Counted from the stretch's first letter, positions 32,813 to 43,749 are shown. The stretch: DNA of 64,000 nt from Sepioteuthis lessoniana (GCA_963585895.1 OY757934.1:49417233-49481232), one strand, 5' to 3'. Notes: a model not told the origin generated them from the sequence alone. Numbers and translations: made by a program.

Positions 32813-32981
32813 GAGCCCCATCTAAGAATTAAATAATCTGTTTAAAATGATACGCGTATCATATTGGAATACTTGAAAGCATACGATTGAGAAAAAGGTA
32901 TTTATATTAGATTGGAATACGTGATATATAACTGTAAATACCTCTTAAGAAAGAACTAACTCCACCACAAATGTCACAAAG

Positions 32982-33138
32982 GAGTTAATCCTCGTGGTTT
33001 TATGGTTAAAGTGTTGGACTGCAACCTTAGAGTTTAAGGGTACGAACTCTCTGATGTTCTACAAGGTTGGTGTGGGCAATAAATAACTTACGAAGGTTGA
33101 TATACCATTAAACAAAGATACCATAGCAAACCAAATAA
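32982..33138 (+). mobile_element. SINE A, internally deleted
   Basis: A decayed head (TCCTCGTGGTTTTATGGTTA) is joined directly to the tail (GGCAATAAATAACTTACGAA, GGTTGATATACCATTAAAC). The middle is missing, giving about 157 bp. Confidence 0.75.
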
Positions 33139-33611
33139 ATATGAATATACAATAAGCGCGATTCTCTAACCTTTAGGAATAGACTAACCCTTGACGGTTT
33201 GACAGGCCATTAAAATCAACCAATCAATCATTTGCCGATGCCAGTAGGTCTAGAACCACTCAAAATCGTTAGCCTACGCTTATTGGACATTTTCTTCCTC
33301 CCCTACCTCTGTGTTCTGACGCCAGTATGAATGCAAAATCCGTGGCTAACCACGGATTCATATATACAGGATCGGGTGGGGTTGATTGAAAGTGACGATC
33401 TGCGCAAATGATTTGCTTATGAATCTTGTGAGACTTGCTTATGAATCTTGAGAGACTTAATTTAGTTTGCCACAAGAATATAAATATAGGGAATCTATTA
33501 AAAATTTCATTATTGAAACCTTCCCCACAAAAAAAGCTAAAACAAAAAAGGCAAAAAACGGAAACAAACTACCAATGGTCTGAGAGACTAACTTGCAAAC
33601 CACTCAGCAAG
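33139..33611. other. Hairpin and short duplication, no gene
   Basis: A 9 bp perfect stem AATCCGTGG / CCACGGATT with a 4-base loop lies at 33337-33358. A 22 bp direct duplication (TGCTTATGAATCTTG...) lies at about 33413-33457. An AATC-tail motif of family G occurs near 33205-33230. Confidence 0.6.
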
Positions 33612-33690
33612 ATGTCAGTCTCATTAGGTGCCCCTTTCATATGGCCTTGTGCCACATCTAAGCAAAAAGCGTAGTAAATTACCACTCAGT
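33612..33690 (+). mobile_element. SINE D fragment
   Basis: 'gtctcattaggtgcccctttc', 'atatggccttgtgccacatc' and 'gcaaaaagcgtagtaaatta' match the body and tail of the copy at 25205-25331. The tRNA head is lost. Confidence 0.7.
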
Positions 33691-34374
33691 TAGGGAGCCA
33701 TACACACAGACCAACACAAACTTACACACAGACGAAGACAAGCCACTAAGCCAGTAAAGCAGTAGCCGATACTATGTCCGGCAAATTCCTTTCCTTCCTC
33801 AACTAAAGTTCATGACCTCTCTTCAGATGGCCGAGAATCACATTCAAAAGAAAAACCCGACAAACTTTCTTTCACGCTGTCGCCACAATCATAAAACCCG
33901 CTATGAACTTAATGTAAGTAAGAACGACTTATTTACGGACTCCGTTAACATGAACATACACACATCTTTAAACAAATTTATTTTCTTCTTGCCAAACTTT
34001 ATTTTCCAAAAGGCTATTTACACATCATGTATTTTCTTTGTTTTCATATTCTGTTATATGCATATTTAATTGTTTGTTGTTTAATGTTCGTTGTGTTCTA
34101 TTCCATTTCTTTTACGCGATTGTAAAGTTTTGTGTTGTATTTGTGGTGGGAATAATTTAGAGAGCAATACCCGTAAAGTATGAATGCACATCTACTGAAA
34201 CAACCAAATTACATACAACCCTCACAATACCTTAAATTGTTTCAAATAGTTCAAAGGAGCCCCATTAAATCTGAAAATAAATCTCCTCTTTCGTACATCT
34301 TGATCTTTTAAATGCCCTTAGCAGCTTCTCTCGTCTTGGGGCCGCTGGGCTACACTCTCTGTAAGCTCATGCGT
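33691..34374. other. Nothing recognised
   Basis: A short frame at 33812-34069 has no motif. Otherwise AT-rich. Confidence 0.45.
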
Positions 34375-34625
34375 AAACGCGCTACTGCGAGTACACCTTT
34401 ATTGCTATTACGTTAAGATCCATACTGTAGTACCTGTTAGGGTTGCATTTATGGGTTAGATAAATCTTTTTTTTTTTAATATTCGTATTTGATTGGACGG
34501 TGTGCAAAACAAATATTTTTAGAAACAACTGCACAAAAATATAAATTAGAATTCCATGACCTCTTGGCATAAAATAACTCTCGACGGGTTGATATGCAGT
34601 TTAAAAATCAATCAAAATAAACATG
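34375..34625 (+). repeat. Family G, AATC-tail variant
   Basis: Middle block (tttattgctattacgttaag, gggttgcatttatgggtta) is followed by a T-rich run and the variant tail (ggcataaaataactctcgac, then AATCAATC). The head is missing. Confidence 0.65.
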
Positions 34626-35143
34626 TTTTCCCTCTTGAAACCGTCATTACACAATCTATATATTTTCATTTCTTCCTGGATTATCAGCCTCATGTCATAT
34701 AACATTAAGCTCAGTAAATAAGTATAGTGGCAATTACTTTATACACACCACCCGGCCTGTTCAGGTAGGGCCGTTTTATTTCTTGTCTATTTTTGATGGC
34801 GTCCTAGTGTCGACGTAAGGAGACGGCAGGTCAGTGTCTAGGTTAGGGTAGGGAATCGCATGCAACAGGTCGTTGCTATAGTTACCTACAGCGACCTACA
34901 CTTTTATTTCTTTAAAATCTCTTTACTATTCAAAACGCTTTTTACGTTTCTTTGTAGGGTTTTATTTTTATTTTTATTTTATTTTCCTTTTTTTTTTTAC
35001 CTTTTCTTAACTTTTTCTTTTTCTTTTTTGTTAATTGTTTTTTTTTTTTTTCGTTTTGATCTTTTCTTTTTTTTCGTTCTTTCTCCGTACAATCAAACTT
35101 TTTACTTCTTTTTTACTTTTCATGCTATCTTCTCACTGTCAGG

Positions 35144-35179
<36 letters not shown>

Positions 35180-35429
35180 TCTTTTAATTTCATTTGTTAA
35201 GTTTTTTTTTCCTTTCCTTCTTTTCTGGCGAATGTAAGTATTGTATTTCTATAGAGTTTATTTCTTTAGAATTAATGAAATATTTAATAGTAGGTCCATT
35301 CTGGACAAACACCTTAACGTCTACGTTTCAAGAGGATTTCATCTAAAACAATTTTTCTGTAAATAAAAATACTTTTATCTGCTCATATCACCAACAAAAA
35401 TAATTCTAAATTTAGATTAGTAGTCGGGC
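34626..35429. repeat. Pyrimidine-rich tract with (TTTC)n
   Basis: From about 34960 to 35225 the plus strand is almost all pyrimidine, with (TTTC)n at 35148-35178. The 125-codon Phe/Leu-rich frame is low complexity. The first 300 bp hold nothing I recognise. Confidence 0.75.
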
Positions 35430-36175
35430 TTCGAATATGCTGACTATCCCCAGCAAAGAAGGTCCCTACCCAAAAAATGTTGTGCCCTATATATGACGTT
35501 AAAGTGAATTTGATGGTGAGACTTTAGTTCAGGTGATCTGGGAAGTTTGGAGTATCCTTTTATTGTCATTACTCCCAGGCCCACTCTGACCTGGAATTGT
35601 AGTTGGCCCAGTCGGCTGGGGCTGTAGGATTCTCCCACTGCATTTCTACAGAGGAATAAGACTCCCCCAACGAGTGTCTGGGTATAAAAAATCTGAAGGT
35701 GAGGCTCCAGTAATGCTGGTACTTTGAGGAATGTGGAGTACCCCTTCACTGCCATCACTCCTTGGTCCACTCAAGCTCGAAGTGGTAGCATCTGATAGGG
35801 TATTATCAGTGGGTCAAATGGAACTGTTTGGCATTTAAACTGTGTACTTTGACATTTAGAATGAGTGCAAATAAATGACTTATGCAAAACTGAATTGCTT
35901 GAAATAGAACAGTTTGATCATTTAACTGTGAGTAAACAAATGATTGATGTTTAATTGAATTGTTAGTGATACATAGCAAAACTTGAAAACATTAAACTGT
36001 ATGCAAACAGAAACAAGGGAAACTATTTAAATATGGAAAAAATGAGCTCAGGCTCCTTTATAAATGATATCTGCGAAATATGTTTAGATATCATATATCT
36101 AATATATATGTAAAAAAAGGATTTAGCATTAAATAACCTACAATTGTTGACATGGCATAAAACCAAACCACCCAA
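35430..36175 (+). repeat. Family G, truncated copy then full copy
   Basis: A head fragment (35430-35605, ending in the 'ccactctgacctgg' segment) abuts a full 570 bp copy that starts GCCCAGTCGGCTGGGGCTGT at 35607 and ends at its tail TTTAGCATTAAATAACCTAC and CCAAACCACCCAAAC. Head-to-tail pairing of this kind suggests tandem insertion or unequal exchange. Confidence 0.8.
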
Positions 36176-36177
36176 AC

Positions 36178-36800
36178 TAAATCAGGGTCCCATGTCTGGT
36201 CAAATATATCAGTTTAAAATATTCAATAGAATACAGGACGCCATATAACTTTAAATTACTTATAGTAAGAATAGTTACTTGAAGCTATAATTGTTTACAA
36301 TGGATTATAATTAGATACTTGAAAACGTATGCTTGTGTGCATACAAATTACTGTACTTAATTAGGAATAATTGCTTGAAAAACATAATTGGTTTGGCTTT
36401 GGTTGTTTAATGGCATATCAACCTTCTTGGGTTATTAAATACCAAATCCATCTTTCTAGAAGGACAGGAGTGGTATTATTTAACCCTTGGCCGGGAGAAT
36501 AAAGAAATTAATACCTTTGCCAAGTGTATTTGTCCGAAAGTGAACGTAATAGCGTGACTGGAGTTCGCTTACTACAATTCCGCAGTCCAGTGCGGTAACC
36601 ATTATACCACAAGGACAGTCCCCGAAAAACAGAATTGTTTATATTAGCGAATACTTGATACCATACTGTGGTATGCAAATATTCTATAGAAAAAGCAAGA
36701 CAAAAAATGTAAATATAAATGTACAATAAACGTGATTTCTTAACCCCTCGGCATAAAATAACTCTAGACAGGGAGACATGCCATTAAACTTAATCAGTCT
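36178..36800 (+). repeat. Family G body and AATC tail, split by SINE A
   Basis: 'gggtcccatgtctggtcaaa' and body motifs to about 36376 resume at 36638 ('gcgaatacttgataccat') and end with the variant tail 'ggcataaaataactctagac' near 36760. Confidence 0.65.
36391..36623 (-). mobile_element. SINE A, 14 bp TSD
   Basis: Flanked by GAAAAACATAATTG at 36377-36390 and GAAAAACAGAATTG at 36624-36637 (13 of 14 bases). It is 233 bp with the standard order. Confidence 0.9.
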
Positions 36801-36879
36801 ATTAAATTTGTGGGAGGAAACCTGTGACCTTCTAAATCATCAAGTATTTTCTTCCTATCGAATACTAATAATTTTTAAC

Positions 36880-37000
36880 AAATCTATTCGACCTATAGAT
36901 GGGATTATAACACGCTCTACCACTCAATGTCAAAGTGGATCTGGAAGTAATAGAAATGAAGGAGTACTTCCCACTCCCACTGTTTGTTTAAGTCGGTTTA
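36880..37000 (-). repeat. Family G middle fragment
   Basis: 'cgacctatagatgggatt', 'ctaccactcaatgtcaaagt' and 'agtaatagaaatgaaggag' match the middle of family G. It is interrupted before the head. Confidence 0.6.
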
Positions 37001-37124
37001 ATAGTTTAAACAAAATAACTTACTTCAAATGTCGGACGTTGTCTTTTGCCACTATATTATATATTAAACCTAACTCATACTTCTCAAATCCTCTATCTTT
37101 ATATATATATCATCATCATCATCA

Positions 37125-37274
37125 TCATGTCGCGCCGCCCGCGCGGATATCCCTGACCGTCTCTCGCCATTTCTCCCTTTCATTCATCGCCTCCGGCAGG
37201 TCTTCAGGGTTACATCCCGTGTCCTCACATAGCTGCTGTATGTAAGTTCGTGCTGGTCGTCCCACTCTTGCACA
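37125..37274 (-). pseudogene. LINE F ORF2 C-terminal end
   Basis: The minus frame reads ARVGRPARTYIQQLCEDTGC, then NPEDLPEAMNEREKWRETVR and DIRAGGAT with a stop. The (ATC)n in plus orientation at 37108-37127 is its (ATG)n tail. It is short but uninterrupted. Confidence 0.85.
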
Positions 37275-37278
37275 AACA

Positions 37279-37600
37279 ATGATTGATTGAAAATTGATTG
37301 ACTTTAATAGTATGTCAACTCATCTAGTGTTACTTTGTACCAAGAGTTCAGGGAATCACGTCCATATTACATATTACATATACATCTTTTAGTCTAATTG
37401 TTTATGAAGAGTTCCTTTCAATCAGATACGTATAATTTTTAAACATAACTATTTGACCCTAGATGGTACTCTGACAGGCTGTAACAATCCAAGTTTGAAT
37501 GAACCGAGGAGTAATGGCAATGAAAAGGTACTCTACACTCCCCAGATTTCCAGAATTGGAGCCCCAGATACAGTTTAATGAGATACCCAGGACACTGGAA
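37279..37600 (-). repeat. Family G, AATC-tail variant
   Basis: It starts GATTGATTG and 'gtcaactcatctagtg', passes 'gaccctagatggtactctgac' and reaches 'gtaatggcaatgaaaagg' and 'gatacccaggacactgg'. The head is only partly present. Confidence 0.65.
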
Positions 37601-37898
37601 TAAACAAATCATTCTGAAAACGTTTTTTCATAAACCAGAAATATACTCATCGTCTTGTGTCACAATCACAAATTGAATACGTTATTAATCAAACTCTTTG
37701 AGTTGTAATGTTGGTGATAGAAACGGTTCTCATCTGTCAAGTTGTGGCAGATAGAAGAATAAAACTTAAAATAAATGATTATTTTGTCCCCTCTTCATAA
37801 CACTCTAATTACAACCAGTTTCGTGTACTTTTACAATCATCAGACGTGACTTGCAAACAAACAAACATACACACACAGAGTGGCATATATATTTGTAA
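37601..37898. other. Nothing recognised
   Basis: AT-rich linker. Confidence 0.45.
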
Positions 37899-38118
37899 AG
37901 TTAGCGTCTGAAGTCGAGGGCGACCCGAAGGTTCCCTTTTCAATAGCTACTACATCGAGGTGTAGGAGACGGCGCTAATCCTTCTCCTGGATTACTCCAC
38001 TTTTCTCTTGATAAGTACCTTATAATGCTGAGTGTTAAGCAAGGAAGTATCAAGTACAATTTTTTTGTGTCTTTGGTATGTCTGGGATTGAACCTCGGTT
38101 TCCTGGACCATTGGTGAA
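37899..38118 (-). mobile_element. SINE B, head slightly truncated
   Basis: Tail 'aaagttagcgtctgaagtcg', then the 'ccttttcaatagctactac' block. It ends at 'ctggaccattggtgaata'. Confidence 0.8.
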
Positions 38119-38149
38119 TATATATGTATATATCAATGCAGAAACATTT

Positions 38150-39045
38150 TATTTAATCAAATCTACGGATGTTTGACCTAGGCGGAGTATAAACAAAAAA
38201 GACGAATCTCCTTGAAAAACTCCAGCGACTATGTCAAAGAAGTTGGTGTCACCAGCGGGTTAGCGAACTATTGATTTCTCGTTTTAGAAAAGAACCATTA
38301 GAGCGACAACAGTTTTCTTTCTTTCTTTCTACAAAGAGTCGTGCTAAATCAAGTTACTTTGCATGTACTCCTTCGATGGTTCGACGGACAGTGAAACTAT
38401 GTGAGAAAGTGGAGTGATTTCTACGAAAGCCGTTCCGATTTTTCCTAAAAAACTTTCTCTATTTCGTTTGGTTTGGTTTCTTTGTTTAATGGTATGTCAA
38501 CCTTTGTAGGTTATTTAACGCCAAAGCCATCCTTCTAAAAGAACAGTAGTGGTATTATTTAACCCATAGCTGGGAGGATAAGGGGGTTCATATCTTTTCC
38601 AAGGGTATTTGTCCAAAAGTGAACATAGCGCGACAGGAATTCGAACTCGCTTACTACGATTCCGCAGTCCATCGCTTTAACCATTACACCACGAGGTTGC
38701 TCTCTCCTTTCGATTTCGTGTCGAATACGCTTGAAAAGCAAAATATTATGAATCTTAGCTGTTATAGCAGTCAGAGTATTCCTCTGTTGTTCTTAGTGAT
38801 TCTGAGATCGCCTTTCTTGAGGAAAGGAAGGATGATATCTTTCTTCAATTCTCTTTTAGGCTTTGTTTATAGATTGCATTGCATAACCCGAGAAGTATGT
38901 GGTAAAACTTTCAGAAAAGTTCTGACAGACGCTAACTACGCAGATTACGTATTACCTTTCACAAATACACCTGTCCAAGCAGAATCTCTACTGCATAGCC
39001 CAAAGCAAACAGCCGGAGGCATTAGCCCTTTAGCGCATGGTTAGT
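38150..39045 (-). pseudogene. LINE F RT with inverted segment
   Basis: On the minus strand from 38870 to 38150, frames read IILPFLKKGDLRITKNN, then LLFKRIRHEIER (before SINE A), FRKNRNGFRRNHSTFSHSFT, VRRTIEGVHAK, and GDTNFFDIVAGVFQGD. The next part of RT, KTFRKVLTDANYADYVLPFT and NTPVQAESLLHS, lies on the plus strand at about 38918-39030. The catalytic YADD reads YADY. The order fits a 5' inversion at the junction near 38870-38900. Confidence 0.75.
38468..38712 (-). mobile_element. SINE A inside LINE F, 7 bp TSD
   Basis: Flanked by ATTTCGT at 38461-38467 and 38713-38719. It has all family blocks, so LINE F was present before this SINE. Confidence 0.85.
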
Positions 39046-39067
39046 TCCCATACACTATAAGTTAATT

Positions 39068-39847
39068 TGTAGTTATTTATGTAGCGCTGAACAGAATAAC
39101 AAAGCCTCCTTGAAAAACAACAACGAAAGGTTTATTTTTATGACAGACAGTAGACTTGTGTCAGAGTGAGAAAAGTTCTTTTGGGTGTCACAGGTCGCAG
39201 CAGTGTTGCAGGTAGCAGTAGTTATCTTCGGCGAAGATCGTCAATACTGGAGTGTCCCGAGGTAGGTGACAAGAGAGAGGTTTTTCTTCTCTGTTTATTT
39301 ATTTGTCGCTGCCTTCCACCAGACACGACTTGACACATGGTCAAAAGCCCGAAGGCCGATTAAAGTGGGGATAAAGGGGAGGGGAATGTAAGGAACGAGC
39401 TGAGACTCGAACCCTGCTGGTCTATGCTGCTCATCGGCTCACTTGGTGCAATGTGAGCCTGATGAGGCAAGCAGTTTCACGAACCCAAATGTGGGTCCGG
39501 GCAAATATGCCGGGTTATGGCTTGAACTAGACACCAAGGTCTAGTGCCATATATAGATTTCGAGAAAGTCCGCGGGTCTTTCTTCTCTGCTTGCCGAGTA
39601 CTCTCTGCTCTGCTGGCAAACTTCCAAATAGGGCTAGAAAAATTGTTCTTTAGAGGAAGGTGGAATCATTGCTCTCTGCCCGCTGATTGGTCAGTGTGCA
39701 GCTATAGAAAAGATCTGATGGTCGCCTTTCCAGATAGAGACATATTTCTTCCCCAGCTAACCTCGTATCGCGTTGAACACGACAGAATAGTACTCAGCAT
39801 AAAATGTCCTAAGCTCACTTGATTACCGACAGGTCTATTTAATTACA
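39068..39847. mobile_element. LTR-like sequence hosting SINE E
   Basis: A segment beginning TGTAGTTATTTATG and ending TTAATTACA shows a weak inverted pair (TGTAGTTA / TAATTACA) without a clear TSD. The reverse strand has AAACCTTTCGTTG after an AATAAA-like stretch. I treat it as a possible LTR. The frame 39544-39822 has no known domain. Confidence 0.35.
39294..39574 (-). mobile_element. SINE E, 13 bp TSD
   Basis: Flanked by TTTTTCTTCTCTG at 39281-39293 and TCTTTCTTCTCTG at 39575-39587 (12 of 13). On the minus strand the tRNA-like head has GGGTTCGAGTCTCAGCTC as B box, and the 3' end is AAATAAATAAA. A longer relative is at 63600-64000. Confidence 0.85.
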
Positions 39848-40174
39848 CACAACAAACAATTGAGTACTTCTAAAATTTGTAAGTCTCTCACAAACTTTCA
39901 TTTTTCTTCAAAAATTAAGGAAATTTTTTTTGGCTTTTTCGATTTCGTTTGTAAAGCAAATAAAATACAATGTTTTGCAATATTTTTAGACATGCTAGTT
40001 AGCAACGCATATATTACGTGAAAGATCGTTTCTAGCCGTGATAGGCACCTCTGTGGTTGATAGTATCGTGTTTACAAGTGCGCTGATACATTGTGTATTG
40101 CTTCACTCCGTATTGGATTTTTCGAGCTTCACAGATGAATGAGCAACGTAATCTGATTCGAGAACTTATGCTTT
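39848..40174. other. Nothing recognised
   Basis: AT-rich linker. Confidence 0.45.
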
Positions 40175-40745
40175 AGGTTGGTTGTTTGGGTTTATGGCAT
40201 ATCAACCTTTGTAGGTTACTTAACGCCAAATCCAGTTTTATGAAAACAGTTCTATTTCAAACAATTCAGTTTAGCATAAGTACGCAGTTCAAATACGAAA
40301 AAAATTTCTATTTCAAGTTATTCAGTTTAGTCAAACAGTTCTACAGTTAAATGTAAAAAAAGGTTCTATATTAAACAAATCAGTTTAGTTTAAGTACAGT
40401 TTCAATGTCAGAAACAGTTCAATTTCAAATAATTCAGTTTAGCATAAGCACGCAGTTTAAATGTAAGCATGGTTTAATTGTCAAAAATATTTCTATTTCA
40501 AGCTATTCAGTTTAGACAAACAATTCAATTTAGCATAAGTATACCATTAGTTCTATTTAACCCATCGATAGGGCCCTATCAGGTGCTATCATGCCGGGCC
40601 AGAGTGGACCTGAGAGCAATGGCAATGAAGAGGTGCTCTGCATTCCCCAAAGTCCTAGCATTACTGGAACCTCACTGTCAGATTTTTTAGTGTCATAGTC
40701 AGGACACCCGTTGTGTATTCTACAGCTCCAGCCGACAGGGCAAAC
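40175..40745 (-). repeat. Family G, full length
   Basis: Tail GGTTGGTTGTTTGGG and TATGGCATATCAACC, then repeated 'attcagtttagcataagt' subrepeats, 'gggccctatcaggtgctatc', 'ggcaatgaagaggtgctctg' and the head end CAGCTCCAGCCGACAGGG. Closely resembles the copy at 11.5 kb. Confidence 0.85.
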
Positions 40746-40917
40746 ATATGGCTTAGTCGTTCAAACTTGGTCAGTACACCGCAAAAACAACCAAAAACAT
40801 TTGTTTTGCAAAAGGTGAAGGTTTAATTAATCACAGTAGAGTAACTAGATTGTTGAAGAAATTTCGTTTGTGTTGAAAGAACTTCGACGATCAGGTAGTC
40901 AGGTAGGCCTAAGATTG
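40746..40917. other. Nothing recognised
   Basis: Short linker between family G and SINE C. Confidence 0.4.
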
Positions 40918-41160
40918 TGGAATTAGCATGAAGTCGGAAATGGAAACAGCAACCGAAGTTCAAATCCTGGACTTGGCTTAATTTATTTCTCTTTGTCCTA
41001 ATGCCCTTGAGAAAGGCGTGAATTCATTTGTTCTTCACTCCCAAGACAGACTGAGGTCTTTAGCATTAGTGAAGGAAAACTCTGAATTCAAACTAACTGT
41101 ACCCCGCTTAAGAATTCACCTTGAATTACACCCTACTCCTATTGGAGGGATCGGATAAAT
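40918..41160 (+). mobile_element. SINE C, diverged subfamily
   Basis: The order of blocks is as in SINE C (ccgaagttcaaatcctggac, cttgagaaaggcgtgaattc, gaaggaaaactctgaattc). Many substitutions set it apart; the copy at 45367 shares them, so they form a subfamily. Confidence 0.7.
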
Positions 41161-41233
41161 TCATTATTTCTAAGAAACAATGAAAACTTTTTGCAGAGAA
41201 AAAGAGAAGAAATACGAAAGAAAAATGCGGAAA

Positions 41234-41480
41234 ATCTATATGATTCATCACCTCGATATTAGCGAAAGTATACGGAACAACCTCACACACAACTAAAATA
41301 TTGCAGAACTTATGACTCAGCTTAGTGTCCTGTTGTTAATTGTATGTAATTGTTCTTATATTCATCACCTTCACGACATCAGCGAAAGTATACGGAACAG
41401 CCTTACACACAGCCAAAATATTGCAAAACTTATGACTCAGCTTAGTGTCCTGTTGTTAATTGTACGTAATTATTCTTATA
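41234..41480. repeat. Two-copy tandem, about 117 bp
   Basis: Units starting at 41244 and 41361 share 'agcgaaagtatacggaaca', 'cttatgactcagcttagtgt' and 'cctgttgttaattgta'. No other copy was found here. Confidence 0.85.
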
Positions 41481-41845
41481 TCTATTCTTTAGAGTAAGCA
41501 ACATTTTCCAACAAAAATTCCTCTACAAAAGACCAACTTGCGACATTCTTTTATGAATTTGGCATTCCTTTTATTTTAAAAATTTACTTTTAAAAGATTA
41601 TTAATCTACTTAATCTGATGACAATAATCTTTATCAACAGTTTATCTTTTCACGGAGTAATGATCAGCATGCTATCAATTACGACTAAATAGATGGTTCG
41701 ATCTTCTTGCTTTAATATCTCCATCTTAAGGTGTTCTTAAAGTTAGAAACCTTTTTTGCGGAAATTATGGAGTTGGGAGTTGATGTTTGAGTCCAGAATG
41801 TTTCGACGACGACTGATGCTATGACAAATTTGTCTGACAAAGACG

Positions 41846-41880
<35 letters not shown>

Positions 41881-41965
41881 AAAAAAGGCTCAATAGCGTA
41901 AACATAGAGTCAACGGCATTTAGTAACTGTCTGTTTCTCGCCTACGAGATTATTGTTCCAATGAT
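41481..41965. other. No gene; (TATC)n at 41848-41880
   Basis: AT-rich sequence with one tetranucleotide microsatellite. Confidence 0.5.
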
Positions 41966-42430
41966 TACATATACGATGTGTGTCTGAAAGGTAACTGGTC
42001 TGATGTCACAAGAAATTTATTTCAATTCCAAATAACAAACTATATGGTCTTCTCTCAGAGTAATCCCTCTCAAGTCTAATGCAGTTTCCCATCCATTTCA
42101 GCTACGCTTCCATGCACTGTTAGAATAATTCTTCTGGAATGTCCCTCTGGTTCATCGTTAGGACCTTCTTGATGGCCATCCCGCCTTTGAAATAGAACCC
42201 CCTGATTATCACCTTGAACATGGGGAAAAGAAAAATGTCAAGATTGAAGAACAGGGAAGTTTTTCCACTACGGCAATTTCATCGCTGCCACCAATTGTCG
42301 GATGCTGAAGAGGTCGTGAACAGATGCAATATCGTAGTGAAGCAGTCATGATTTGTCTTACTACAATTCACGTCTCTTCACCAACCGTACAAGGGTTGCA
42401 CATAGCCTTTTTCAAGGTGAGTCATGGCGC
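41966..42430 (-). pseudogene. Mariner (lineage 3) transposase remnant
   Basis: The minus frame reads LHLFTTSSASDNWWQR, a stop, then SLFFNLDIFLFPMFKVIIRG, QRDIPEELF, a stop, and QCMEAWLKWMGNCIRLERDY. This has the FLFP...RG and terminal W..C layout of a mariner C-terminus. One inverted end may be CGATGTGTGTCTGAAAGGTA. Confidence 0.7.
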
Positions 42431-42734
42431 AGGGACCGAAGTCCAGACGCGCCCAACATACCCCAAAGCGTAGAGCCTGAGGGAACGGTTCCCTGAGGCT
42501 CGGAGAGAGCCGGTCATAGTTCGCTTGACCTGAATGCCGGCTTCCTGGTATCTATGTCAGGCTGCCTTGACCGACATGAATAAGACCACGGAACCAAGCC
42601 ACACAAACCAATTTGTGCAGCGAGAAATACACCCGACGTGTGATTCAAATTGCAAGGCTCGCTCATCTCATTGTGGACTTTTTGGTAGATCGTCTTGCCC
42701 CGTTATATTAACTCGATGTGGACAAATGATTAAT
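42431..42734. other. Nothing recognised
   Basis: A moderately GC-rich segment without known motifs; it may be more of the mariner, but I cannot read it. Confidence 0.4.
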
Positions 42735-42905
42735 TTAAAATTTGGTAGGAATACTTGATAAATAGAATCATCAATATTAAGGGAAACCATTTAACTGTGT
42801 GTAAACAAATGATTAACATTAGAAAGAATTATTTTTTAAAATGGTAATGGTTGAAACAATTTGTATGTAAAGAAATGATTAATATTAAAAAGAATAGCAA
42901 ATAAA
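42735..42905 (+). repeat. Family G body fragment
   Basis: Two to three subrepeats of the type 'aaccatttaactgtgtg', 'aaacaaatgattaa' without head or tail. Confidence 0.65.
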
Positions 42906-43048
42906 TGGACTCAAATAATTCTTTTAAAATAAAGTTATCTACATTCCCTTGCAAATCATATCTATCTATCTATCTATCTATCTATGTTCATGTTTATATT
43001 ATTTTGATCAATTCTACTTATTTCAAACATTCCATAACACGTGTATCT

Positions 43049-43474
43049 ATAGCGATGGGGATAACATTATTAATATTATTGTTATTATTGGGTTTTTGGT
43101 TTAAGGTTTAAGTTGGTTTTGTAGGTATTACTTTGGTTGAGTTAGTATTTCGTTGGTAGTTATCCCCTCGCTAAATGTTGATGGAAAATAAAGGTGGTGG
43201 AGAAGAACGAAGACGTCGTTAGGTTTTGTACCAAGGGTTTAATGGCAGCAGGAAGTAAAGGTGTTTACGCTGGTATGCTACGAGCCTCGTAGTAAAGAAA
43301 GAAGGTAGGAATTTGTTAGAGTGTATCATCTAATTTGTTTTTAACAGGAATCCCTTGGTTTAGAAGAAAAGACCGAAGAGATCCATAAACTAGATGGCTC
43401 TCCTCATAATGGTTGATGCGGCTACTCTATTCAGGAATAGACGTTAAGACGTCCGTTCCCGTTGAGGATTTCTG

Positions 43475-43519
<45 letters not shown>

Positions 43520-43660
43520 CGCGGACTTTCTTCAATTTTTAGTGCTGCTAAGAAATATGGTTCAGGCTGAATAGGACAGGTCATCCTGATTGGGTGAAAA
43601 TGTTCGGCGACTCTAACGGTCAAATTAAATTACGCGCCAAACTAAAATTTAAGTTTCTTT
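43049..43660 (+). repeat. Family P, inverted relative to the 15 kb copy
   Basis: Shares the full order with 15400-16008 on the opposite strand (for example atccccttgg-type and gtcatcctgattgggtgaaa blocks). It has (AG)n at 43478-43517 where the other copy has CT-rich sequence, and fewer units of the 20 bp minisatellite. AAAATAAA after 'gctaaatgttgatgg' fits a poly-A signal. Confidence 0.7.
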
Positions 43661-43716
43661 CTGCTACATATCTCTACCAATGTCAGTCTGCTTCATTCTA
43701 TCTCCCTCAGTCTGTT

Positions 43717-43718
43717 TG

Positions 43719-43749
<31 letters not shown>
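43717..43749. repeat. (TATC)n microsatellite
   Basis: About eight TATC repeats. Confidence 0.9.

Larger units (their letters stand above)
32055..32945 (+). repeat. Family G carrying two insertions
   Basis: Head at 32055-32129 (cagaatatgccgagtgtatc, actaaactgtatctgat), middle at 32427-32544 and body at 32813-32945 (ggaatacttgaaagcatac). Gaps are filled by SINE C (32130-32426) and a 268 bp insert (32545-32812). Confidence 0.75.

Noticed and set aside
33337-33358. Bacterial-type terminator hairpin
   Set aside because: A single perfect hairpin in an evidently eukaryotic repeat landscape, with no gene or T-run beside it.
34860-35237. 125-codon Phe/Leu-rich membrane-like protein
   Set aside because: Pyrimidine-tract translation with (TTTC)n inside.
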